Part shown: positions 15,199 through 21,807 of the stretch, in pieces
How positions within the stretch are numbered: the stretch's first letter is position 1
How the letters are laid out: each line of letters starts with the position of its first letter
Source: Bacillota bacterium
Lineage (GTDB): Bacteria; Bacillota; Clostridia; Acetivibrionales; DTU013
Length of the DNA: 22,777 nucleotides
Direction of reading: 5' to 3'
Assembly (NCBI GenBank): GCA_023411645.1
Contig: JAEYON010000053.1
Span: forward strand, 1-22,777
The notes under the pieces: model-generated
What the model was told of the DNA's origin: nothing
Databases searched by the model: none
Seen by the model: only the letters and a program-made list of their open reading frames with translations
Made by a program: the position numbers and the translations under genes

Positions 15199-15906
15199 TT
15201 ATGTTAAAATTGTTCCAATCTTTTCACCGGAGATTACTCTGAGTATATTTTCAGGATCGCTCAAGTCGAAAACGATTAAAGGAATCTTGTTGTCCATGCA
15301 AAGTGACAGTGCCGTGGAATCCATAATAGAGCCAAGCCTTTTTGTCAGAGCATCTGCAAAGCTGATGGATTCAAATTTGACAGCGTCAGGATTTTTCTTC
15401 GGGTCACAATCGTAAACACCGTCCACCATTGTGGCCTTCAAAATAACATCAGCGTCTATTTCCGCAGCTCTCAGCGCGGCAGTCGTATCCGTCGAGAAGT
15501 ATGGATTGCCCAGACCGCATGCAAATATAACTATTCTCTTCTTTTCCAGATGCCTTACAGCTCTCCTTCGTATGTATGGCTCTGCGATCTGACGCATTTC
15601 TATGGCCGATTGCACCCTTGTAGGTACCCCTCTGGATTCCAGTGCATCCTGAAGTGCAAGTGCGTTGATGACCGTTGCCAGCATACCCATATGATCGGCT
15701 GTCGTTCTGTCCATACCCACTCCGGTTCTGCCTCTCCAAAAGTTCCCCCCGCCGACAACTATGGAAATCTCTACATCCATCTTGAAAGCTTCACATATCT
15801 TGTCGGAAATCGTGCCGAGCGTATCCGCGTCAATGCCTGTCTTCAAATCTCCCGCGAGTGCTTCTCCGCTCAGTTTAAGCAAAACTCTTTTGTATTTTGG
15901 TGTCAT
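15199..15906 (-). CDS. pyrH: UMP kinase
   Basis: PyrH phosphorylates UMP to UDP and belongs to the amino-acid kinase fold. The 235-residue product shows KRVLLKLSGEAL near the N-terminus, GGGNFWRG at 52-59, MDRTTADHMGMLATVINA, and the FACGLGNPYFSTDTTAALRAAE and KATMVDGVYD..P segments of the nucleotide site. The start at 15906 (MTPKYKR) is preceded by GGGGG about ten bases away; an earlier in-frame ATG at 15927 is possible but lacks a good site. A terminator stands at 16004-16034, so pyrH likely needs its own start; a weak candidate (TTGTTT, 17 bases, TTTATA) lies in 15940-15975. Confidence 0.97.
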   Translation of the reverse strand: MTPKYKRVLLKLSGEALAGDLKTGIDADTLGTISDKICEAFKMDVEISIVVGGGNFWRGRTGVGMDRTTADHMGMLATVINALALQDALESRGVPTRVQSAIEMRQIAEPYIRRRAVRHLEKKRIVIFACGLGNPYFSTDTTAALRAAEIDADVILKATMVDGVYDCDPKKNPDAVKFESISFADALTKRLGSIMDSTALSLCMDNKIPLIVFDLSDPENILRVISGEKIGTILT

Positions 15907-16003
15907 GTGGTTACAACCCCCGCTCATTTATTATTGTTCTACATATAAAAATAAATTCCTGCTATAAAACAACAACTACCAATAAACACTTCAACTGACT
16001 CTT

Positions 16004-16034
16004 AAAAAAAGGGAACATATTTTTATATGCTCCC
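16004..16034 (-). terminator. Rho-independent terminator upstream of pyrH
   Basis: Read on the minus strand, GGGAGCATAT, a four-base loop and ATATGTTCCC form a 10-bp stem (one G-U pair), followed directly by seven T residues. This is a textbook intrinsic terminator. It closes transcription arriving from the HD gene or from the promoter at 16157-16186, about 100 bases ahead of pyrH. Confidence 0.85.
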
Positions 16035-16156
16035 TCTCATTTTTATACAATCTAAACCGCTTTACTCATTAGACTTCCTCTCAAATTTATCTCTATCTCG
16101 CTTTGCTAAACCGCAAGTCAATTTTGGATCTTGACCAGTTTGTTATGGCAAAATCA

Positions 16157-16186
16157 ATTATAGCATAGTTGAAAATCGTTGTGCAA
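16157..16186 (-). promoter_or_regulatory. Candidate sigma-A promoter with short leader before the terminator
   Basis: TTGCAC (16181-16186) and TATAAT (16157-16162) lie 18 bases apart on the minus strand. The transcript would start near 16150 and meet the terminator at 16034-16004 after about 120-150 bases. Inside it GAGAGGAAGTCTA precedes a five-codon reading frame, MSKAV (16052-16069), that ends 18 bases before the stem. It could be a short RNA, a leader with attenuation ahead of pyrH, or a chance promoter in decayed DNA. Confidence 0.45.
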
Positions 16187-16238
16187 GGTATCTTTAAATT
16201 TTCCTGAGATGTGCTGTAAGAAGATTCCATAAACAACG

Positions 16239-16384
16239 TTATCGGTCCTCTCTGACAAGTCTCATATACTCCCGCATTCAATCCTCCTCTTCCTGCCTGT
16301 AGGTATAACCGAAATGTGCAGCTACCGTCAAAGCTAGAGTTCGGAACAAATCACACATCACATAAACCGTTGCCGCAACATCCT
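16239..16384 (-). pseudogene. C-terminal remnant of an ANT(6)-type aminoglycoside 6-adenylyltransferase
   Basis: Directly after the HD gene stop, the frame with codons starting at 16385 reads KDVAATVYVMCDLFRTLALT then VAAHFGYTYRQEEED, a TGA stop (16278-16280), then MREYMRLVREDR and TAA (16239-16241). This pattern matches the C-terminus of streptomycin adenylyltransferases of the AadE/ANT(6) family, which read VMGDLFRE...GYPYPQDDDD..Y..HV there. About 49 codons remain; the nucleotidyltransferase domain and start are absent, and a stop interrupts it. So the gene is dead and gives no resistance. The join to the HD gene is abrupt, suggesting a deletion at their boundary. Confidence 0.65.
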
Positions 16385-17041
16385 TTATATAGCATCGGTG
16401 CATTCCTCATGCGTGCGCAACTCATCGGTGAGTTCACTCAAAGGCTTGGGAGCTGGCTGAATGTACCCCTTTTCACAGGAATCCCTGATGACATACTCCA
16501 CAAACTCCCAAAGCGCAGGGAGCGCATCCTTTACAAGGGCCATGCGGGCATAAACTTTATCTACACTGACCTTATGCTTAACCCATGTGTGTCCGTCCGT
16601 CTTGTAATTGCTGATAAAAGGCTGCAAGCGGTCAATCGCGGCCGCATACTTAGAATCCGGTGTTTCCATAGCGTCAAACTCTTCCCATAACTGACGATAT
16701 TCCGACGCCAAATCCGAAGGCAAAAGTGAAAACAGCCTATCTGCTGCTTCCTGCTCGCGGCTCTGCTTGTCAATACTTCCAACACTATCATATGCAAATG
16801 TGTCACCGGCGTAGATTTCAACCAGGTCGTGCAGCAGTGCCATTTTAAGGACACGGTTTATGTCAACGCCGTCATAGCCTGCATACTCATACAAGGTCAG
16901 TGCCATTAATGCAAAATGCCAAGAGTGCTCGGCGTCATTTTCCTGCCGCGATTTATCCATGACGAGTGTCTGCCTGAACACCGTTTTCATCTTGTCGGCT
17001 TCAACCAGAAACTCAAGCTGTTTTAATAGCTTATCAGTCAT
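16385..17041 (-). CDS. HD-domain phosphohydrolase, YfbR/HDDC2-like 5'-deoxynucleotidase family
   Basis: The 218-residue product has the metal-binding residues of the HD superfamily: ENDAEHSWHFALMAL with His39, LLHDLVEIYAGD with His71-Asp72, Glu75 and Asp80, and a later Asp137 in AAAIDRLQP. The spacing resembles the HD_3 group (E. coli YfbR, human HDDC2), which dephosphorylates deoxynucleoside monophosphates. Substrate here is inferred only. The start at 17041 has GGGAGGG about ten bases upstream; the frame stays open to 17254 but without a better start. It is in accessory DNA between rpsB-tsf and pyrH, and its end abuts the ANT(6) remnant. A promoter candidate is at 17159-17187. Confidence 0.85.
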   Translation of the reverse strand: MTDKLLKQLEFLVEADKMKTVFRQTLVMDKSRQENDAEHSWHFALMALTLYEYAGYDGVDINRVLKMALLHDLVEIYAGDTFAYDSVGSIDKQSREQEAADRLFSLLPSDLASEYRQLWEEFDAMETPDSKYAAAIDRLQPFISNYKTDGHTWVKHKVSVDKVYARMALVKDALPALWEFVEYVIRDSCEKGYIQPAPKPLSELTDELRTHEECTDAI

Positions 17042-17158
17042 ATAATCATTCCCTCCCAAATTATCCTCAAATACTGATTTTCGATATTCTCTCCTCACAC
17101 TGAACACATAATGCAGCAGGTTCCGTTCTTTCGCATCAAAGGCCTGGCTAGCAATGAT

Positions 17159-17187
17159 ATTGTACCATGTGTATATAGATGCAACAA
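17159..17187 (-). promoter_or_regulatory. Candidate sigma-A promoter of the HD-domain gene
   Basis: TTGTTG (17182-17187) and TACAAT (17159-17164) are 17 bases apart on the minus strand, about 120 bases upstream of the HD gene start. The -10 matches five of six consensus bases; the -35 is weaker. It diverges from the blaI-like promoter about 100 bases away. Confidence 0.5.
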
Positions 17188-17289
17188 GTTTTCTCAGAAA
17201 GCATGAACGGGAAATCCAGAAGCCCTGAACGTTTGCTTCGCGTAAAACAAAAAGTCAGCCTATGAGGTTAATATTTAAATCAACCGCTA

Positions 17290-17318
17290 TTGACTTATTA
17301 GTCTAATAACGTTAAACT
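17290..17318 (+). promoter_or_regulatory. Sigma-A promoter of the blaI-blaR1-like pair
   Basis: TTGACT (17290-17295), a 17-base spacer and TAAACT (17313-17318). The -35 is five of six to consensus. The spacer and -10 are covered by inverted repeats (17295-17341), so a repressor bound there would block RNA polymerase. Confidence 0.65.
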
Positions 17319-17341
17319 GATTATAAGGTTTAACGTTATTA
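17295..17341. promoter_or_regulatory. Nested operator-like palindromes upstream of blaI-like gene
   Basis: Two dyads lie on the promoter. The first is TTATTAGTCTAATAA (17295-17309), a perfect palindrome around one central base inside the spacer. The second is a perfect 14-bp inverted repeat, TAATAACGTTAAAC (17304-17317) and GTTTAACGTTATTA (17328-17341), spaced by ten bases; each arm holds the 8-base palindrome TAACGTTA. They share bases 17304-17309. BlaI/MecI dimers bind dyads over their own promoter, so autorepression by the adjacent gene product is likely. Confidence 0.7.
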
Positions 17342-17360
17342 AACTCGGAGGTGAATAGTA

Positions 17361-17726
17361 TTGAAAGATTATAAGTTGGGCGTTATGGAAACAAGGTTCG
17401 CTGAGCTGATGTGGAATAACGAGCCAATTTCATCCGGTGAATTAGTGAAGCTTTGTGAAAAGAAGCTTACATGGAAAAAATCAACGACCTACACAATGTT
17501 GCGTCGGCTTTGCGACCGCGGTATTTTTCAAAATAGGGATGGTATTGTTTCTTCTCTGATGAACAAGCAGGAGTTTACTGCGCTGCAAAGTGAGAAATTC
17601 ATCGAAGAAACCTTTGACGGATCGCTTCCGCAGTTTTTGACGGCGTTTACAATGCGAAAAAAGCTGTCCAAAAAGGAAATTGGTGAGCTGCAAAGAATTA
17701 TAGATGAAAAGCGGGGTGAGTCCTGA
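17361..17726 (+). CDS. blaI: BlaI/MecI-family transcriptional repressor
   Basis: The 121-residue product is a winged-helix repressor of the BlaI/MecI/CopY family: LGVMETRFAELMWNNEPISSGEL leads into the recognition helix WKKSTTYTMLRRLCDRGI and the wing, and the C-terminal helices (FLTAFTMRKKLSKKEIGELQRIIDE) are the dimerisation part where the partner protease would cut. The start is TTG at 17361, chosen because GGAGGTG lies nine bases upstream and the protein then begins in the conserved place. The stop TGA shares one base with the next ATG (TGATG), so it is translationally coupled to the M56 protease. The name is by family; no beta-lactamase gene is in the window. Confidence 0.9.
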   Translation: MKDYKLGVMETRFAELMWNNEPISSGELVKLCEKKLTWKKSTTYTMLRRLCDRGIFQNRDGIVSSLMNKQEFTALQSEKFIEETFDGSLPQFLTAFTMRKKLSKKEIGELQRIIDEKRGES

Positions 17727-19984
17727 TGTGGATGTACACACTGCTGCCTGAAATCCTCAATATGAGCATCACAGCGGGGTTAGTTATAGTCCTTGTGCTG
17801 ATTGCTCGTCTGCTGTTGAAAAAGGTGCCAAAGATATTTTCTTATATGCTTTGGGCGGTCGTACTATTCCGGCTTGTCTGCCCTGTGTCATTCTCATCTG
17901 ATATTGCACTTATAGGATTATTTAATGCCCCGGTCTTGACGACAAACGATAATCCATATAGCAGTATACCTTATATACCGCGTAATATTGTTCATACGGA
18001 ATATCCGAAGGTAGATTTGCCTCTTCCGGCCATCAGTGAAGCTATAAACGAAAACCTGCCCAAGGGAGAAGAACAGCTTGCAGCCGACCCTCTGGAAGGA
18101 CCGATGGCGATGGCAACGTTGCTCTGGCTTACCGGTATAGCTGTAATGCTGATATACAGTGCAATATCCCTCCTTCTTCTAAGTCGGAAACTTATTGGCG
18201 CAGTAAACCTGCGAGATAACATTTATCTTGCAGACCATATCTCAACACCATTCGTCATCGGCCTGATCCGCCCAAAAATCTATTTACCGTCAACAATATC
18301 TGAAGAGGAACAGAGCTATATCATCCTGCATGAGAAAACTCATATCAGGCGTCTTGACCATTTCATCAAAATGCTTGCCTTCCTTGCGCTAACCATGCAT
18401 TGGTTCAATCCACTGGTGTGGGTGGCATTTATCTGCGCTGCAAAGGACATGGAGATGTCTTGTGATGAAAGTGTCCTGAAGCAAATGGGTGGAGAGATTA
18501 GAACTGCGTATTCCACATCCTTGCTTTCCCTCTCAGCGGGGCGGAGCCTTATTAACGGCAGCCCGCTGGCGTTTGGTGAGGGGAACCTCAAGGGACGCAT
18601 CAAGAATATTATGAACTTCAAGAAGCCCGCCTTTTGGGTGGTCGCTATTGCGGTTATTACCTGTATCGCCTCTGTATTGCTTCTGTCAGTAAATCCCATA
18701 AAAACATCGGAACCTCCGGAACCATCAAGTTCCAACGGTATAAGCAACATGGTGGAATCCAGCGGTGTAAGCGATTTTCCGGAACAAATCACGGCAGTTG
18801 AGGGCACGGCAGAACCGGCAAACAATTCAATTTTTGACAGGGTAAAAATAACATTTACTTCCGGGATTAGTGGGAGTAAATCGGCAGACGAATTTGAGAC
18901 GACTGCTTCAAAGATTGTGGCATATATCTATTCTGCAATCCGGGATAGGCAACATACTGAAGAAGTCATAGACTTAAATAAAAATTACATCAACGAATAC
19001 GTTCTACTATTATCAAACGATGTCGGCGGATCCAGCTACAGTCTTTATTATGATACACTGTATAACAAAGCATATATTGTGGGAGACGGTGGCCTATCTG
19101 AAACAACTACCGATTTTGCCCGTTATGTCGATTCCCTTCTGGAGAATACTGACATCAAGATTACAATAGACGATACAGATGCCGCAGCTCTATTTAAGAA
19201 GTATGGATGGACACTTGATTACCAGATAAATGGGATGAATAACAAGCTCAATAACATAACTGTCCTGACCGGCTTCAATCCGAATGCATATTACTTCGCA
19301 TATAACAATGTTCTCTCTGCGGATATTGGCCTGGACATGAGCAGATACTCCAATTCCGCTAATATTGATGTTGAGATTTACAGAATCCGCGAGAGTATGC
19401 CGCGGGAGTTTTATCCGGTACAGGATTGCAGGGGCATTGTAGTAAGAGAGAATGGTAAAATTATCGGCGCGTTCATCAGTGCCGGGCGCCACAGTGCGTT
19501 TAATGCCTGCAGTCTGAAAGGGAACAGCTTTGAAAAGGCGGCGGGTCAATCGCTTGATGAATGGCTCGCAGAAAAAGTTCAGGCAGATACAGTCGATAAA
19601 AGGCTATCAAAACTGGAACCCGGTCAGGTAATAGAAGAGTACTTCTCAGCGCTGAATGAAAAAGACACACAAAAAGCAAAGGGCTGCATCTCGAAAAAGA
19701 CAATGCTGGGAAACCTCACGACAAACATGCCGAACAACGAATTATTCAGTGAAGGGAATACTTTATTATTGGTAGATTCTGACCTTAGAAACCTGAGATC
19801 CGCGAAGATTCTGGAAGTCGAGCTATTTGACGAGCCCGAGAAAAACACCAAAATCTATAGGGTAACAGCAGACCTTCAATATAATACGGTGGTATCCATC
19901 GGCAGCGGTGAGCAGTCATGGAATTGCATCATGGTCTATGAATCCCCTCAGACAGGTTGGAAAATTGATAGTTTTGGTCACTAG
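17726..19984 (+). CDS. M56-family (BlaR1-like) membrane metalloprotease with novel sensor region
   Basis: A 752-residue antirepressor-type protease. Residues 1-322 form the M56 membrane module: hydrophobic segments near 12-32, 37-53, 128-152, 212-237 and 302-322, with HEKTH (His202, Glu203, His206), the following R..D..IK, HWFNPLVW and DMEMSCDESVL, whose acidic residues supply the third zinc ligand. In family members signal binding outside activates this site, which inactivates the BlaI partner. The outer region (323-752) lacks the penicillin-binding SxxK/YGN pattern of true BlaR1. It has a Pro/Ser linker, a mid domain with ALFKKYGWTLDYQ, and a C-terminal NTF2-like stretch (GQVIEEYFSALNEKDTQKAK) resembling DUF4829. 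The ligand is unknown. Confidence 0.9.
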   Translation: MWMYTLLPEILNMSITAGLVIVLVLIARLLLKKVPKIFSYMLWAVVLFRLVCPVSFSSDIALIGLFNAPVLTTNDNPYSSIPYIPRNIVHTEYPKVDLPLPAISEAINENLPKGEEQLAADPLEGPMAMATLLWLTGIAVMLIYSAISLLLLSRKLIGAVNLRDNIYLADHISTPFVIGLIRPKIYLPSTISEEEQSYIILHEKTHIRRLDHFIKMLAFLALTMHWFNPLVWVAFICAAKDMEMSCDESVLKQMGGEIRTAYSTSLLSLSAGRSLINGSPLAFGEGNLKGRIKNIMNFKKPAFWVVAIAVITCIASVLLLSVNPIKTSEPPEPSSSNGISNMVESSGVSDFPEQITAVEGTAEPANNSIFDRVKITFTSGISGSKSADEFETTASKIVAYIYSAIRDRQHTEEVIDLNKNYINEYVLLLSNDVGGSSYSLYYDTLYNKAYIVGDGGLSETTTDFARYVDSLLENTDIKITIDDTDAAALFKKYGWTLDYQINGMNNKLNNITVLTGFNPNAYYFAYNNVLSADIGLDMSRYSNSANIDVEIYRIRESMPREFYPVQDCRGIVVRENGKIIGAFISAGRHSAFNACSLKGNSFEKAAGQSLDEWLAEKVQADTVDKRLSKLEPGQVIEEYFSALNEKDTQKAKGCISKKTMLGNLTTNMPNNELFSEGNTLLLVDSDLRNLRSAKILEVELFDEPEKNTKIYRVTADLQYNTVVSIGSGEQSWNCIMVYESPQTGWKIDSFGH

Positions 19985-20020
19985 AAATGCATAAATAACC
20001 TTTCTTCGTTTACAATACAA

Positions 20021-20065
20021 AAAAAGCCCGAGAAAACGTTTGTATAGCGTAATCTCAGGCTTTTT
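20021..20065. terminator. Bidirectional terminator between blaR1-like gene and tsf
   Basis: AAAAAGCCCGAGA (20021-20033) pairs with TCTCAGGCTTTTT (20053-20065) with one mismatch and a 19-base loop. The A-run on the left and T-run on the right let it work for both convergent genes. Confidence 0.8.
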
Positions 20066-20101
20066 GCTTTTATTCTTGACGCAGTGAGGCAGTGAAATTT
20101 A

Positions 20102-20749
20102 CTAACCGCCTATTTGCTTGGCTACTTCTTCAGCGAAATTCTCTTCTTTCTTTTCCAATCCTTCGCCTCTTTCAAACCTTGCAAATCTTCTGACACTGAT
20201 GTTTTCTCCGATCGTGGATATCTTTTCAGTGACAAGCTGCTGTATCGTCTTGTCGGGATCCTTGATCCACGGCTGCTCTAACAGACAGATTTCTTTATAG
20301 AATTTCTCGATCCTGCCCTCAACCATTTTTTCAATGATCTTTTCAGGTTTCCCTTCATTTCTGGCCTGTGCCCTGAGAATGTTCATTTCCTTTTCAAGCG
20401 TCTCTGTCGGTACCTCTTCTCTCCTGACATACTCAGGCTTGGCTGCTGCGATCTGCATTGCAATGTCCTTAACAAGCTGCTTGAAATCTTCGTTTGCTGC
20501 TGCAAAGTCAGTTTCAATATTAACTTCAACAAGTACGCCTATCCTGCCGTTACCGTGTATATATGAATCAACAAGGCCTTCCGCCGCGATCCTTCCGGCT
20601 TTCTTGGCTGCTGCGGCCAAACCCTTTTCCCTCAGATACTCTATCGCTTTTTCAATATTTCCATTCGATTCGGTCAGAGCCTTTTTGCAGTCCATCATGC
20701 CTGAACCGGTTCTTTCACGGAGCTGTTTTACCATTTCTGCAGTAATCAT
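20102..20749 (-). CDS. tsf: Elongation factor Ts
   Basis: EF-Ts exchanges GDP on EF-Tu. The 215-residue product has the N-terminal UBA-like domain (MITAEMVKQLRERTGSGMMD, then CKKAL.E..G..EKAIEYLR) and the TDF loop (IETDFAAANEDF near residues 79-89) that contacts EF-Tu. It is the short form with a reduced dimerisation region, as in Clostridia, against about 290 residues in Bacillus. The start at 20749 has GGAGG seven bases upstream. It follows rpsB after 67 bases. Confidence 0.98.
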   Translation of the reverse strand: MITAEMVKQLRERTGSGMMDCKKALTESNGNIEKAIEYLREKGLAAAAKKAGRIAAEGLVDSYIHGNGRIGVLVEVNIETDFAAANEDFKQLVKDIAMQIAAAKPEYVRREEVPTETLEKEMNILRAQARNEGKPEKIIEKMVEGRIEKFYKEICLLEQPWIKDPDKTIQQLVTEKISTIGENISVRRFARFERGEGLEKKEENFAEEVAKQIGG

Positions 20750-20816
20750 CCAAATTCCTCCAAACAATAATAATCTTATTATTCGCCATAAAAATGGCGT
20801 TCAATCTCTAACAAAA

Positions 20817-21593
20817 TCAGAGCGCCTCTGCCTCTGCTTCGACAGCGTCGCCTTCATTAATCTTAGCTTCTTCATCAGAAACCGCCTGCGCATCTTCGCT
20901 TTCGAGCTGCTCGCCCTGGCGTCCTTCGAGAATGGCATCCGCTACTTTTGATGCGATAAGCTTGACAGCTCTGATAGCATCATCATTGCCGGGAATAACA
21001 TAATCCACTTCGTCCGGATCACAGTTTGTATCAACGATGGCGACTACCGGAATACCCAGCTTCCTTGCTTCAAGGATTGCATTTCTTTCTTTCCTTGGGT
21101 CAACAATAAACATGGCCCCTGGGAGCTTCTTCATGTTCTTTATACCGCCAAGGTATTTTTCCAGCTTCTCCATCTCAGCTTTGAGCTTGATGACTTCCTT
21201 CTTTGGCAGAACATCAAACAATCCGTTCTGTTCCATATTTTCAAGCTGATTGAGTCTGTCGATCCTCTTGCGGATCGTTTTGAAATTGGTAAGCATTCCG
21301 CCAAGCCATCTTGCATTTACATAATACTGGCCGCTTCTTTCAGCTTCTTCTTTGATCGAGTCCTGAGCCTGCTTCTTCGTGCCGACATAAAGGACATCAT
21401 CGCCGTTCATTGCGATTTCCCTTATAAAGAAATAAGCTTCTTCCACTTTCTTGACGGTTTTCTGCAGATCGATAATGTAGATGCCGTTTCTCTCCGTAAA
21501 GATGTATTCGGCCATTTTGGGGTTCCATCTCCTGGTCTGATGTCCAAAATGGACACCTGCTTCCAGCAGCTGTTTCATTGAAATAACTGACAT
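20817..21593 (-). CDS. rpsB: 30S ribosomal protein S2
   Basis: S2 is the large 30S protein at the head-body junction that contacts S1/mRNA. The 258-residue product begins MSVISMKQLLEAGVHFGHQTRRWNPKM and contains VLYVGTKKQAQ, YYVNARWLGGMLTNF, PGAMFIVDPRKE and IPVVAIVDTNCDPDEVDYVIPGNDDAIR, all hallmarks. A 30-residue acidic tail (from about residue 228) follows the conserved part. AGGAGG lies about eight bases before the ATG. It starts the rpsB-tsf operon. Confidence 0.98.
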   Translation of the reverse strand: MSVISMKQLLEAGVHFGHQTRRWNPKMAEYIFTERNGIYIIDLQKTVKKVEEAYFFIREIAMNGDDVLYVGTKKQAQDSIKEEAERSGQYYVNARWLGGMLTNFKTIRKRIDRLNQLENMEQNGLFDVLPKKEVIKLKAEMEKLEKYLGGIKNMKKLPGAMFIVDPRKERNAILEARKLGIPVVAIVDTNCDPDEVDYVIPGNDDAIRAVKLIASKVADAILEGRQGEQLESEDAQAVSDEEAKINEGDAVEAEAEAL

Positions 21594-21697
21594 ATATATG
21601 TCCTCCTTAAGTTTATACCTCCACGGTTATCAACCGACCAAACGACCCACGGGCACTTATCCAGCCGTCAAACCATGTGTGTATTTAATCGTTAATT

Positions 21698-21726
21698 AGT
21701 ATAACACGATAAAAAATTATTATCAA
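21698..21726 (-). promoter_or_regulatory. Sigma-A promoter of rpsB-tsf
   Basis: TTGATA (21721-21726) and TATACT (21698-21703) are 17 bases apart on the minus strand. The transcript has a leader of about 95 bases with a small hairpin, CGGTT-GAT-AACCG (21624-21636), and CCGTGG occurring twice, so an S2-binding leader is possible but unproven. The region also lies divergently upstream of sigK. Confidence 0.75.
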
Positions 21727-21807
21727 TCAAAATTTATCTACATTGGACATGCAATTTACATCGTTTTGCTTCATATGCTTATATGGTGACCAATTTTGTG
21801 GGAGGGG

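Noticed and set aside
16093..16281. 62-codon minus-strand frame with a GGAGG close to its start
   Set aside because: The same bases read in another frame match the ANT(6) C-terminus; the apparent start and ribosome binding site are the remnant's own EEED codons. No recognisable protein pattern.
17042..17254. N-terminal extension of the HD protein (frame open for 71 more codons)
   Set aside because: No well-placed start codon or ribosome binding site upstream; the GGGAGGG before 17041 and the HD-domain boundary fit the shorter form, and the promoter candidate lies inside the extension.
17726..19984. Classical BlaR1 beta-lactam receptor
   Set aside because: The outer region has no penicillin-binding acylation motif and no beta-lactamase or mecA-like gene is nearby; only the M56 module is shared.
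21594..21697. A known riboswitch or T-box ahead of rpsB
   Set aside because: Only a five-base-pair hairpin and short repeats are visible; no recognised riboswitch core or T-box sequence.
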